Source: JAIBJN01 sp963839745
GTDB taxonomy: Bacteria > Actinomycetota > Thermoleophilia > Gaiellales > Gaiellaceae
Direction: 5' to 3'
Length of the DNA: 64,000 bases
Assembly (NCBI GenBank): GCA_963839745.1
Contig: CAWIWC010000017.1
Location: 62,001 to 126,000 of the forward strand
Both the position numbers and the translations under genes were made by a program. Below are positions 53,014 through 61,861 of this stretch, piece by piece. Under the pieces are notes generated by a model, which searched no databases, had not been told where the DNA came from, and saw nothing but the letters and a program-made list of their open reading frames with translations. The first letter of the stretch is position 1. Each line of letters starts with the position of its first letter.

Positions 53014-54115
53014 GTGAACCAGGACTTCATGCCCCTCGAGGGCTGGGATCACATCGAGCTGTGGGTCGGGAACGCCAAGCAGTGCGCCTACTACTACGAG
53101 CACGCGTTCGGCTTCCAGCCTGTCGCCTACTCGGGCCCTGAGACCGGCGTCCGCGACCGCGCCTCGTACGTGCTCGCAGCAGGGCGCGATCCGCCTCGTG
53201 GTCACGAGCGCGCTGCGTCCCGACCACGAGATCGCGCGGCACGCGCACGCCCACGGCGACGGGGTGAAGGACGTCGCCTTCCAGGTGAAGGACGCCGGCG
53301 AGGCCTACCGCCAGGCCGTGGAGGGCGGGGCGACGGGGGTCGCCGAGCCGAGCTGGGTCGAGGACGAGCATGGACGGGTCGAGCTCGCGTCCATCGCCAC
53401 CTACGGGGAGACCCTCCACTCGTTCGTCAACCGCGAGGAGTACGAGGGCGCCTATCTGCCGGGGTATCAGCCCCTCGACGGTGGGAATGGGAAGCCGCAG
53501 CTCGGCGTCGGCCTCGAGCTCGTGGACCACGTCGTCGGGAACGTCGAGCTCGGGCGGATGGAGCACTGGGTCGAGTTCTACGAGCGCAGCCTCGGGTTTG
53601 CCCAGCTCGTCCACTTCACCGACGAGGCCATCTCGACCGAGTACTCGGCGCTCATGAGCAAGGTCATGACCGGCGGCGGGGGGCGCTTCAAGCTTCCGAT
53701 CAACGAGCCGGCCGAGGGGAAGCGCAAGAGCCAGATCGAGGAGTACCTGGAGTTCTACGGCGGCCCGGGAGTGCAGCACATCGCCCTGGCCACGAGCGAC
53801 ATCGTCAAGACGGTGGACGCTCTACGCGAGCGCGGCGTCCGTTTCCTCCAGACTCCGGCGTCCTACTACGACGACGTCGAGCAGCGTGTCGGCGAGATCG
53901 GTGAAGACTGGTCCGACCTGAGCCGCCTGCGCATCCTGGCCGACCGCGACGACGAGGGCTACCTCCTGCAGATCTTCACGAACACCGTTCAGGATCGCCC
54001 GACCCTCTTCTTCGAGGTGATCGAGCGGCACGGCGCCGTCGGCTTCGGAGAGGGCAATTTCAAGGCCCTTTTCGAGGCGATCGAGCGCGAGCAGGCGCTG
54101 CGGGGCAACCTCTAG
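53014..54115 (+). CDS. hpd: 4-hydroxyphenylpyruvate dioxygenase, one frameshift
   Basis: Turns 4-hydroxyphenylpyruvate into homogentisate, the second step of tyrosine breakdown. The N-terminal vicinal-oxygen-chelate half (GWDHIELWVGNAKQCAYYYE) reads to YVLA; near 53180 (gcagcaggg) the frame slips and continues as QGAIRLVVTSALRPDHEI. The catalytic half keeps the iron ligands: His in LELVDHVVGNV, His in GPGVQHIALAT and Glu in LFFEVIERHG. One inserted base would explain the slip. hmgA and a fumarylacetoacetase-like gene follow, which confirms the pathway. Confidence 0.93.
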
Positions 54116-54214
54116 GAGGTCTGTCTACACTGCGGCGAAGCACGAGCGAGGTCAGGTTTGGCGTCCCTGCGCCTTCCAGCCCGTTCGATGGTACGCGGGA
54201 AGGGAGGTGTATCC

Positions 54215-54424
54215 ATGGCAACAGGCACTGTGAAGTGGTTCAACGACGCGAAGGGCTACGGCTTCATCGCGCCTGACGAGGGGTCGAAGGACCTCTTCGT
54301 CCACTTCTCCAACATTGCCGGCGACGGCTTCAAGACGCTCGTCGAGGGCGCACGGGTCGAGTATGAGGCCCGTGAGGGGAGCAAGGGCCCCGAGGCCGCC
54401 AACGTCATCCCGGTCGAGGGCTGA
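54215..54424 (+). CDS. Cold-shock domain protein
   Basis: 69-residue CspA-type RNA chaperone: GTVKWFNDAKGYGFIAPDEG (RNP1) and DLFVHFSNI (RNP2). GGGAGG 5-10 bases before ATG 54215. It stands between hpd and the fumarylacetoacetase-like gene, 3 bases before the latter, so it may be transcribed with them. The 99-base gap after hpd is long enough for its own promoter and a 5' leader. Confidence 0.95.
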   Translation: MATGTVKWFNDAKGYGFIAPDEGSKDLFVHFSNIAGDGFKTLVEGARVEYEAREGSKGPEAANVIPVEG

Positions 54425-54427
54425 TCG

Positions 54428-55237
54428 TTGCGCCTGTGCACGTTCGAGGCGCGCGGTCGCCGTGCACCTGGGCGGGTCGAGGGGGATCGGGTCGTCGAGT
54501 TCGGCGCCCCCTCGCTCGCATCCTGGCTCGAGTCGGGAGGGGACGAGGTCGGCGACCATCCGCTGGATGCCGTGCGGCTCGTCGCGCCGATTCCGCACCC
54601 TCCGTCGGTCCGCGACTTCTACGCATTCGAGCGGCACGTCGCGAGCGCCCGCGCGCAACGCGGGCTGGAGATGGCGCCCGAGTGGTACCGGATCCCGGTC
54701 TTCTACTTCTCCAACCCGGCCGCCGTCTACGGGCCGGAGGACGAGATCGTGTTTCCGCCCGAGAGCTCGGCCTGGGACTACGAGCTCGAGGTGGCCGCGG
54801 TGATCGGGTCGGAAGGGCGGATCGCCGGCTTCACCGTGCTCAACGACTGGTCGGCGCGCGACCTGCAGAAGATGGAGATGGCGGTGGGCCTCGGCCCCGC
54901 GAAGGGCAAGGATTTCGCCACGAGTCTCGGCCCCGTCGTCGTCACGCCTGACGAGCTCGGCGACCTCGGGCTCGAGATGGTCGCCCGCGTGAACGGCGAG
55001 GAGCGCTCGCGCGGCAACCTCGGCGACCTGCACTGGCCCTGGGAGGAGCTCGTCGCCCACGCGGCCCGCAACACGCGGCTCGTGCCCGGCGACGTCCTCG
55101 GCTCGGGGACGGTGGGGACGGGCTGCATCCTCGAGCACGGCGACGGCCGCTGGCTCCAAGCGGGCGACGAGGTCGAGCTCGAGATCGAGGGGATCGGAGT
55201 GCTGCGGAACCGCGTCGCGGCGGGCAGGCCATCGTGA
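54428..55237 (+). CDS. Fumarylacetoacetate hydrolase-family protein
   Basis: 269 residues from TTG 54428. Metal-binding pattern: IVFPPESSAWDYELEVAAVI (Glu/Asp), FTVLNDWSARDLQKMEMAVG, GKDFATSLGPVVVTPDEL, and GSGTVGTGCILEHG. The fold matches fumarylacetoacetase and related lyases. In this neighbourhood (hpd, hmgA) it most likely cleaves fumarylacetoacetate, the last step of tyrosine breakdown; maleylacetoacetate isomerase is not seen in the window. Confidence 0.88.
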   Translation: MRLCTFEARGRRAPGRVEGDRVVEFGAPSLASWLESGGDEVGDHPLDAVRLVAPIPHPPSVRDFYAFERHVASARAQRGLEMAPEWYRIPVFYFSNPAAVYGPEDEIVFPPESSAWDYELEVAAVIGSEGRIAGFTVLNDWSARDLQKMEMAVGLGPAKGKDFATSLGPVVVTPDELGDLGLEMVARVNGEERSRGNLGDLHWPWEELVAHAARNTRLVPGDVLGSGTVGTGCILEHGDGRWLQAGDEVELEIEGIGVLRNRVAAGRPS

Positions 55238-55294
55238 CGGTCCCGGCACGATCCCGCGCGCCACGCGCGCGATTTCCGGCGATAGGCTGAAAAT

Positions 55295-55309
55295 CGGGGG
55301 GCGCCCCCG
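55295..55309. terminator. GC palindrome between convergent genes
   Basis: CGGGGGGCGCCCCCG in the 85-base gap between the fumarylacetoacetase-like gene and the DUF5519-like gene. Perfect but short; CGCGCG runs upstream can also pair. Confidence 0.4.
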
Positions 55310-55322
55310 AGGGTCGTCCGAC

Positions 55323-55661
55323 TTAGGGCGTGTCCGTTGCGGCCCGCCGCCGCTCGGCCTCGACCGCGCGGTCGTAGCTCATGCGGAAGAGCCCGAGGAC
55401 GTTCGCGACGTCCTCCGGCCCGGCGATGCTCACGCTCACCCAGCCAGAGTCGGGCAGGACGTGGTGCGGGCGCGCGCGTCCGGACTCCACCAGCTCGTCG
55501 CGCACCCGGCGCGGGAAGGGGAGGTCGGCGAGCCGGTCGCCGTGCAGGTGGCCCAGCTCGCGGCGCCCGAGGAGGAACTCCACCCCGCCGAAACGGTGCG
55601 GCTCAGCGGTCACGCCGTCCCAGGAAAGAAGCTCGTCCCGGATGGTCTCGGCTACGGACAT
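55323..55661 (-). CDS. DUF5519/luciferase-domain-like protein
   Basis: 112 residues: VTAEPHRFGGVEFLLGRREL, GHLHGDRLADLPFPRRVRDE, ARPHHVLPDSGWVSVSI and a final helix. The HLHGDxxxDIPFP-like core and HHVLPDSGWV are the pattern of small proteins annotated as luciferase family or DUF5519, role unknown. ATG 55661 is divergent from hmgA. Confidence 0.75.
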   Translation of the reverse strand: MSVAETIRDELLSWDGVTAEPHRFGGVEFLLGRRELGHLHGDRLADLPFPRRVRDELVESGRARPHHVLPDSGWVSVSIAGPEDVANVLGLFRMSYDRAVEAERRRAATDTP

Positions 55662-55682
55662 CTACCGAAGAAGAACGCTGGA

Positions 55683-55688
55683 TATGCT
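55683..55688 (+). promoter_or_regulatory. -10 hexamer of a leaderless hmgA promoter
   Basis: TATGCT, 6 bases before ATG 55695, no ribosome-binding site. Confidence 0.5.
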
Positions 55689-55694
55689 GCTGGC

Positions 55695-56900
55695 ATGCCC
55701 ATGTATCAGCAGCTTGGACGTCTTCCCCGCAAGCGCCACATCCAGTTCCGGGAGAACGGCACGCTCCTGACCGAGGAGGTCATGGGGCTGGAGGGGTTCT
55801 CCGGAAACGAGTCGATCCTCTACCACCTCCAGTCGCCCTGCCGGGTGAAGGAGGTCGGCGACTTCGAGCCCATCGAGCGCGAGGAATGGGTGCCCGACGG
55901 GCACGCCCATCGACACTTCCGTACGTACGACGTACCCGCCGGCGGCGACCCGATCTCCGGCCGTCAGCTCCTCATGTGGAACGACGACGTCGAGATCGAG
56001 CTCGCGCGGCCGACCGAGGCAATGGACTTCTTCTACCGCAACGGCGAGGGCGACGAGGTCGTCTTCGTCCACGAGGGCACCGGCACGCTCGAGACGATCT
56101 TCGGCGACCTCCCGTACAAGGAGGGCGACTACATCGTCATCCCGCGCGGGACGACCTACCGCTTCGCACCCGAGGGCGAGCAGCGCCACCTCGTCTTCGT
56201 CTCGCCCGGCCTGATCGAGATCCCGCGCCGCTACCGGAACGAGTACGGCCAGCTCCTCGAGCACGCGCCGTTCTACCACCGCGACATGCACGCACCGACG
56301 GAGCTGAAGACGCACTCTGACCGCGGCGAGCACGTCGTCAGGCTGCGGATCAAGGACGGCTACCAGACCTACGTCCTCGACTACCACCCGTTCGACGTCG
56401 TCGGCTGGGACGGCTATGTCTATCCGTGGACGTTCTCCATCCACGACTTCGAGCCGATCACCGGCCGCATCCACATGCCGCCGCCGTCGCACCAGACGTT
56501 CCAGGGGCGCAACTTCGTCATCTGCTCGTTCTGTCCCCGCAAGCTGGACTTCGACCCGCAGGCGGTCCCGATCCCGTACCACCACTCGAACCTCAACAGC
56601 GAGGAGATGATCTATTACGTCGACGGGAACTTCTCCTCCCGGAAGGGCATCGAGATCGGCTCGGTGACACTGCACCCGTCCGGCATCCCGCACGGCCCGC
56701 ACCCCGGCCTTGCCGAGAAGTCGCTCGGGATGACCGAGACCCACGAGCTGGCGGTCATGTGCGACACCTTCCACCCGCTGCGCCTGACCGAGCTCGCGCG
56801 CGGGCTGGACGAGCCGAGCTACGCGTACTCCTGGCTCGAGGACCCGCAGGGCGGGACCGTGGCCGACGAGGATCCCGCGGGGGTCACGAGCCACTTTTGA
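55695..56900 (+). CDS. hmgA: Homogentisate 1,2-dioxygenase
   Basis: 401 residues. Opens the homogentisate ring to maleylacetoacetate. YQQLGRLPRKRHIQFRE, the catalytic and iron region (YPWTFSIHDFEPITG, MPPPSHQTFQGRNFVICSF, YYVDGNFSSRKGIEIGSVTL, HPSGIPHGPHPGLAEKS) and the FVHEGTGTLETIFGDLPYKE cupin follow the bacterial/plant enzyme pattern. ATG 55695 with its -10 hexamer fixes the start. Second step of the pathway after hpd. Confidence 0.94.
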   Translation: MPMYQQLGRLPRKRHIQFRENGTLLTEEVMGLEGFSGNESILYHLQSPCRVKEVGDFEPIEREEWVPDGHAHRHFRTYDVPAGGDPISGRQLLMWNDDVEIELARPTEAMDFFYRNGEGDEVVFVHEGTGTLETIFGDLPYKEGDYIVIPRGTTYRFAPEGEQRHLVFVSPGLIEIPRRYRNEYGQLLEHAPFYHRDMHAPTELKTHSDRGEHVVRLRIKDGYQTYVLDYHPFDVVGWDGYVYPWTFSIHDFEPITGRIHMPPPSHQTFQGRNFVICSFCPRKLDFDPQAVPIPYHHSNLNSEEMIYYVDGNFSSRKGIEIGSVTLHPSGIPHGPHPGLAEKSLGMTETHELAVMCDTFHPLRLTELARGLDEPSYAYSWLEDPQGGTVADEDPAGVTSHF

Positions 56901-57532
56901 GCGACCGCACGATCGTCGTCGACTTCGACGGCACCGTCACCAAGACCGACCTCCTCGACACGATCGCGAGCCGGTTCGGCGATCCCGAGGTCTACCAGGA
57001 GGTCGAGGACGGCCTCGACGAGGGCCGGATGAGCCTCCGCGAGGTGATCACGCGCGAGTTCAGACCCGTGCGGAAGCCAATCGACGAGGTCGTTCGCTGG
57101 GAGCTCGAGAACGTCGAGATGCGCCCGGGCTTCGACGAGCTCGTCGGTCTCGCGCGCGAACGTGAGTGGCGCCTCGTCATCGTCTCGAGCGGCTTCCACG
57201 AGCTGATCGAGCCGATCCTCGACCGGGAGGGTCTCGATGTGGAGCTGCACGCCAACCGCGTCGACCCCGACCCCGAGGGCTGGATCGTCGACTGGCGCTA
57301 CGACGAAACCTGCGAGAACTGCGGCGAGTCGTGCAAGCGCTCCATCGTGCGGCAGTTCGGCGGCGAGGGGGAGATCGTCTACATCGGCGACGGCTACTCG
57401 GACCGCTGTGCGGCCGAGTCGTCCGACAAGGTCTTCGCCACGCGCGGGCTCGCCGGCTACCTCACCGAGCGCGGCATCGACTTCGAGCCCTTCGAGGACT
57501 TCCACACTGTCGCTCGCAGTCTCGCTTCCTGA
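56897..57532 (+). CDS. HAD-family phosphatase (SerB/MtnX-like)
   Basis: 211 residues. Motif I DFDGTVTKTD near residue 10, motif II VIVSSGFHELI, motif IV VYIGDGYSDRCAAESSD, with ENCGESCKR giving three closely placed cysteines. The class resembles phosphoserine phosphatase and MtnX (methionine salvage). TTG 56897 overlaps the hmgA stop as TTGA, so it is translated with the tyrosine genes, though its role there is unclear. Confidence 0.87.
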   Translation: MSDRTIVVDFDGTVTKTDLLDTIASRFGDPEVYQEVEDGLDEGRMSLREVITREFRPVRKPIDEVVRWELENVEMRPGFDELVGLAREREWRLVIVSSGFHELIEPILDREGLDVELHANRVDPDPEGWIVDWRYDETCENCGESCKRSIVRQFGGEGEIVYIGDGYSDRCAAESSDKVFATRGLAGYLTERGIDFEPFEDFHTVARSLAS

Positions 57533-58319
57533 GCCGTTCGACTTCGGTCTGTCGACCGAGAGGTACCGGGCGTTCGGGCTCGACCTCGCCAACCTGTACC
57601 GGGACGACGCGCTCTACCGGGTCTTCGCGGGCCGGGAGGTCCGGATCGAGCCGACGCCCGGAGGAGTCAGCATCGAGCCCGGCGAGCCGTCGGTCGTCGA
57701 CGACGTGCGCCGGTATCTCGGCGCCCCCTTCGACCTCGATGCCTTTGCCGCCTTCGCGGCCACCGAGCCCGTCCTCGCGCGGCTCGTCCCGACGCTCCGC
57801 GGCTTCCGCCCGCCGCTCGTGCCCGACCCGTTCGAGACCCTCGTCACCTCGATCAGCGCTCAGCAGATCTCACTCCAGGCGGCATTCAGCATCCGCAACC
57901 GCCTGATCGAAGCCTTCGGCGTGAAGCACGAGGTCGCGCACGCCTTCCCGACCCGCGAGCGGATGGCGCAGGCCGGCCCGGACGAGATCGTCGCCGTCGG
58001 GTTCTCGCGGCGGAAGGCGGAATACATCGTCGGCCTGGCGCAGGCCGACCTCGACCTGGACTCCCTCGCGCTGCTTTCGGACGACGAGGTGAAAGCCGCG
58101 CTCGTCGCGCTCCCTGGGATCGGCGAGTGGACGGCCGAGTGGTTCCTCGCGCGCCACCTCGGGCGCCCGGAGGCCTGGCCCGCGGGCGACCTCGGGCTCC
58201 GCAAGGCCGTGCTCCACTTCTACGGCGAGGAGGACACCCGGGCGGCGAGTGCGCGTTTTTCGCGCTTTGCCAACCTGGCGGCGCACTACCTTCTCCTCGG
58301 CCTTAGAGTCCCCGGCTGA
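57507..58319 (+). CDS. DNA-3-methyladenine glycosylase (AlkA-like)
   Basis: About 270 residues of an HhH-GPD base-excision glycosylase: DPFETLVTSISAQQISLQAA, the helix-hairpin-helix ALPGIGEWTAEWFLARHLG and the catalytic Asp in PAGDLGLRKAV. The N-terminal AlkA beta domain is present (VEPTPGG-like strand, RIEPTPGGVSIEPGE). No ATG, GTG or TTG precedes it in frame; CTG 57507, with GAGGAC before it and inside the HAD gene's end, is the best candidate. It ends in a TGATG overlap. Confidence 0.88.
   Translation: MSLAVSLPEPFDFGLSTERYRAFGLDLANLYRDDALYRVFAGREVRIEPTPGGVSIEPGEPSVVDDVRRYLGAPFDLDAFAAFAATEPVLARLVPTLRGFRPPLVPDPFETLVTSISAQQISLQAAFSIRNRLIEAFGVKHEVAHAFPTRERMAQAGPDEIVAVGFSRRKAEYIVGLAQADLDLDSLALLSDDEVKAALVALPGIGEWTAEWFLARHLGRPEAWPAGDLGLRKAVLHFYGEEDTRAASARFSRFANLAAHYLLLGLRVPG
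58251..58265. repeat. GCGCG-TTTTT-CGCGC palindrome, copy 1
   Basis: Inside the AlkA gene, coding ARFSR. The same 15 bases stand at 61148-61162; the copies stay alike for five more bases with one change (TTTGCC/ATTGCC). TTT codons are rare in this DNA. Confidence 0.6.
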
Positions 58320-59086
58320 TGGCGTACGAGGCGCACGTCGAGGGTGCTCCCAGCGAGGACGTCCTCCTCCGTCTGATCCAGGAGGCGAAGGAGGCCGGCG
58401 CCGACCGGATCGAGATCGAGACCACCCACGAGGACGGTGATGCCTGGATCCGGGCCGGCTTCATGGAGACCGCCAGGGTGCTCGAGGCGCCGATCTCTGC
58501 CCTCGAGGCCCATGTCGGGGCCCGGAAGGAGCCGTCCTTCGGCTCCATCCACGTCCAGACCGACGATGTCGACGCGGTCGTCCGCGCCGTCCGCCAGTTC
58601 GTGCCGCGGCTGCCCGGCGGCTCGAAGGGCAGCGTGGTGCTGGCTCCTCGCGATGGTTGGACTTCCACGTACGACGAGCTCACCGACCGCGAGCCCGAGA
58701 TGCTGCGCCGGCTCGCGCGCGAGCTCTCCGACCGCATGGGCGCGTTCGTCATCGTCATGGGGGTGGAGGAGGGGCGCGTCGTCCGCTACGTCGCGCTCGA
58801 GCGCGGGCGCGTGGTCGACGAGTACCTCTCCGTGCCGGAGTACTACGGGCTGCTGCCGCCCGGCGAGGTCATCGCCCTCGGCGCGAACCCGCGGCTCATG
58901 GCCCGGCTCACCGGAGCAGATGCCGACGCGGTCAGGGCGACGGCGCGCACGGCGGCGGCGCCGGAGGCGCTCCCGACGGCCGCGGAGCACATCGCCGAGC
59001 TCGCGCGGCTGTTCGGCATCCCGCAGGCGAGCCTCGACTATCCGGGCGCGTCGGCCGAGCAGGACGCCATCGCGGTCGAGCGCTAG
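58319..59086 (+). CDS. Protein of unknown function, two-domain
   Basis: 255 residues. The first 95 look like a small alpha/beta GNAT-less domain (ADRIEIETTHEDGDAWIRAG, SIHVQTDDVDAVVRAVRQ), the rest is a second alpha/beta domain (FVIVMGVEEGRVVRYVALER, YLSVPEYYGLLPPGEVIALG) and a helical end. No family was recognised. ATG 58319 overlaps the AlkA stop. Convergent with the transferase: the stop codons overlap by four bases. Confidence 0.7.
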   Translation: MAYEAHVEGAPSEDVLLRLIQEAKEAGADRIEIETTHEDGDAWIRAGFMETARVLEAPISALEAHVGARKEPSFGSIHVQTDDVDAVVRAVRQFVPRLPGGSKGSVVLAPRDGWTSTYDELTDREPEMLRRLARELSDRMGAFVIVMGVEEGRVVRYVALERGRVVDEYLSVPEYYGLLPPGEVIALGANPRLMARLTGADADAVRATARTAAAPEALPTAAEHIAELARLFGIPQASLDYPGASAEQDAIAVER

Positions 59087-60513
59087 AACCCGGCCGCGTA
59101 GCCGTCCTTGCGGCTGTCCGAGCCGCCGCGGAGGACATCGCCCGCGACCATGATCGCCTGGCCGCCGCCGAAGACGGTCGAGTCGGGCTCGGCCCTGACG
59201 CGCAGCCCGAGCGCTTCGATCTCGGGCGCGCTCTCCCAGAGCTCGCCCTCGAGGAGCACGAGATCGCCGTCGAGCCGGAAACGGGGCCTGTCGAGCACCC
59301 ATTGTGGATCGAGGCTGTCTGCGAGCCAGGGGACGACCTGGACGTGGGCTTGCGCCTGGAGGAAGCCGCCCATGACGCCGAACGGCGCGAGCACCTTCCC
59401 GCCTCGCAGGAGCATCCCGGGGATGATCGTGTGGAACGGCCGCCTGCCGGGCTCGACGTGGCCCGAAACCACGAAGCAGGCGCCCCGGTTCTGGAGAACG
59501 ATGCCTGTTCCCGGCGCGACGATCCCCGAGCCGAAGCTGTCATAGAGGCTTTGGATCAGCGAGACGGCCATACGGTCGCCGTCGACAGCGCACAAGTAGA
59601 CGGTGCCGCCATGCGGCTCGGTGACGTCGAGCGACCCCTCCTGCCGACGCCGTGCGAGGAAATCCGGCGCCAGGAGCCCCGAGACGTCGGCACCGTCCCG
59701 AACGTACGCGAACGCATCCTCGAGTGCGAGGCGTACGCACTCGACCTGCTTGGCCACGCCAGGATGATCCTCACCCAGCAGCCCCAGGCCCTCCAGGGCG
59801 GCGACTCCCTGCGTCGGAGGCGGGAGCTCGCAGACGGTCAGGCCCCGGTAGTCGAGCCGGAGCGGCTCCACCCAGCGCGGCCGGTAGGCGGCGAGATCCT
59901 CGGGCTCGAGCCATGTGCACGACGCGATCGCGTCCGCGATCTCCCCCCGGTAGATCGCGTCCGGCCCTTCGTCGGCGATCCGGCGCAGGCTTGCAGCGAG
60001 CTCCGGGAAGCGCATGCGTTTTCCCGTGTCCGGCCTTGGTCCGACTGCGAGGGCGGCATGGGCTCTGGACCACGCCCGCGCTGTCTCCACGGCGACCGCA
60101 AACCCCTCCTCCGCCGCGGTCGCTGCGTCCTCGAGCGCGGCATCGAGGCCCAGGCGGCCAAAGCGCTCGGCGAGCGCCGCCCAGCCGGCGACGGCTCCCG
60201 GAACCGTCACAGAAGTGGGGCCGGCGTCCTCGACCGGGCTGTCGGGATCCGCTCGCAGCGGCGCCGGCCCAGCGGCGTCGAGGCCGTGCAGCTCCTTGCC
60301 GTCCCAGACCTGGGCGAACAGATCGCCGCCGACGCCGGTCGACATCGGCTCGGTGACGCAGAGAACCGCGGCCGCGGCGAGCGCGGCATCGACCGCGTTG
60401 CCGCCCCGCTCGAGGGCTCGCAGGCCGGCCCGCGTCGCGAGCGGTTGGCTCGTGGCCACCATCGCCTCCGCGGCCACTGCGGGTGGACGGAACAGGTGCG
60501 GCCGCGGATTCAT
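59083..60513 (-). CDS. Gamma-glutamyltransferase-family Ntn hydrolase
   Basis: 476 residues. PMSTGVGGDLFAQVWDGKEL, PPPTQGVAALEGLGLL, and the nucleophile Thr that would be freed by self-cleavage in EPHGGTVYLCAVDGDRMAVS, then QSLYDSFGSGIVAPGTGIVL and GVMGGFLQAQAHVQV. No signal peptide is seen, so it is probably cytoplasmic or a GGT-like acylase. ATG 60513. Confidence 0.9.
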   Translation of the reverse strand: MNPRPHLFRPPAVAAEAMVATSQPLATRAGLRALERGGNAVDAALAAAAVLCVTEPMSTGVGGDLFAQVWDGKELHGLDAAGPAPLRADPDSPVEDAGPTSVTVPGAVAGWAALAERFGRLGLDAALEDAATAAEEGFAVAVETARAWSRAHAALAVGPRPDTGKRMRFPELAASLRRIADEGPDAIYRGEIADAIASCTWLEPEDLAAYRPRWVEPLRLDYRGLTVCELPPPTQGVAALEGLGLLGEDHPGVAKQVECVRLALEDAFAYVRDGADVSGLLAPDFLARRRQEGSLDVTEPHGGTVYLCAVDGDRMAVSLIQSLYDSFGSGIVAPGTGIVLQNRGACFVVSGHVEPGRRPFHTIIPGMLLRGGKVLAPFGVMGGFLQAQAHVQVVPWLADSLDPQWVLDRPRFRLDGDLVLLEGELWESAPEIEALGLRVRAEPDSTVFGGGQAIMVAGDVLRGGSDSRKDGYAAGF

Positions 60514-60538
60514 CTAGGCCGGTAGCATCGCACGGCCC

Positions 60539-61252
60539 GTGAGTCGTCCGACCGCCCTTCTCCTGCACGCGTTCCCGCTGGACTCGCGCATGTGGGACGA
60601 CCTCGCGTCCTCCCTGGACGAAGCCGGCTATCCGGTAGTCGCTCCCGACCTTCCCGGCCGCGAGCCCGAGCTCGGCTTCGACGTTTGGGCGCGACGCGTG
60701 CTCGACCTGGTCGACGGTCCGTTCGTCCCGGTCGGCAGCTCGATGGGCGGCTATCTCGCGTTCGAGCTCTGGCGGCAGGCGCCGGAGATGATCGCCGCGC
60801 TGGTGCTCGCCGACACGCGTGCGACGCCCGACTCACCCGAGCAGCGCGTCGCGCGCGACGACTCGATCCGCGTGCTCGGCGAGGATGGTCACCAGGCCTT
60901 CTGGGACGACCTGGCTCCGAAGCTCTTCGCCCAGGGCGTCGACCTCGGCGTTATGGAGCGGGCGCGGACGATCGCCTTCGAGCAGCCGCTGACGGGACTG
61001 GTCGCGACGCAGGAGACGATCCGCGATCGCTCCGACTCGCGCTCGACCCTGGCCTCGATCGACGTGCCCGTGCTCGTTCTCGTCGGCGAGGAGGACAGGC
61101 TCACGCCGCCGGCGGACTCCGAGGCGATGGTCGCAGCTCTCCCCGATGCGCGTTTTTCGCGCATTGCCCGCGCGGGACACCTCGCGCCGCTCGAGCAGCC
61201 GGACGCAGTGGCTGCCGCGGTGCTTGAGTTCCTCCGGGAGACGGCGCCGTGA
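60539..61252 (+). CDS. Alpha/beta hydrolase
   Basis: 237 residues: LLHAFPLDSRMWDDLASSL, the nucleophile elbow VPVGSSMGGYLAFEL, LVLVGEEDRLTPPADSEAM (acid) and IARAGHLAPLEQPDAVA (His). It resembles small esterases or 3-oxoadipate enol-lactonases. GTG 60539; TAGCAT at 60523-60528 is a possible -10 hexamer. Its stop overlaps the rhodanese start. Confidence 0.87.
   Translation: MSRPTALLLHAFPLDSRMWDDLASSLDEAGYPVVAPDLPGREPELGFDVWARRVLDLVDGPFVPVGSSMGGYLAFELWRQAPEMIAALVLADTRATPDSPEQRVARDDSIRVLGEDGHQAFWDDLAPKLFAQGVDLGVMERARTIAFEQPLTGLVATQETIRDRSDSRSTLASIDVPVLVLVGEEDRLTPPADSEAMVAALPDARFSRIARAGHLAPLEQPDAVAAAVLEFLRETAP
61146..61164. repeat. ATGCGCG-TTTTT-CGCGCAT palindrome, copy 2
   Basis: Seven perfect pairs with a T5 loop inside the hydrolase gene, again coding ARFSR. 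The core equals that at 58251-58265. Confidence 0.6.
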
Positions 61253-61861
61253 CCGGCGACGAGCTGGCGGCTCTGCTCGAGAAGGACGAGGTCGCGCTCC
61301 TCGACGTCCGCTCGCACGAGGAGTACGCGGGCGAGGCCGGGCTATCCGTGCGACCCGTACCAGGGTCACATCCCCGGCGCGGTCCACCTGGACCTGAACG
61401 AGATCTACGCGGCCGGAGACAGGATCACGGAAGTGCTCGCGTCACGCGGCATCCCGGAGGGTCGGCGCGTCGTCGCCTACTGCCACTCGGGCCAGCGGTC
61501 GGAGATCGCCGCCGTGCTTCTGCGTACGGCGGGCGTCGACGCCGTCAACTACGCGGGCTCGTGGCACGAGTGGTCGCGTCGGGGCGCGTACGGCTCTCCG
61601 CGACCGCCAGGAACCGCCCGCACAGCTCGCGCCCGAGCTCGTTCCAGGCCGCGATGCGCTGCTCGCTCTCGGCGCGGAGCGTCTCGACGTCGATCGGGCC
61701 GTCCTCCTTCGGGTCGGCCGTGCGTAGCCATTCGGCCAGGTCCTCGGGCGTCACCTCGGGGTGGAACTGGATCCCCCAGGCCGACCCTGACCCTGAACCC
61801 CTGCAGGCAGCGGTCGTTGCGCGCCAGCGCGAATCCGCCCTCCGGGAGCTCGAAGTGGTAG
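61249..61861 (+). CDS. Rhodanese-domain protein, one frameshift and probably a lost stop
   Basis: GTG 61249 overlaps the hydrolase stop. LLEKDEVALLDVRSHEEYAG is the first strand of a rhodanese; near 61345 (gccgggcta) the frame slips and continues as YPCDPYQGHIPGAVHLDLNE, then VVAYCHSGQRSEIAAVLL with the catalytic Cys, and VNYAGSWHEW. The domain ends near 61580, but the frame runs on to 61861 across the opposite-strand amidotransferase, so a second indel that removed the true stop is likely. Sulfur transferase or persulfide role. Confidence 0.8.
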
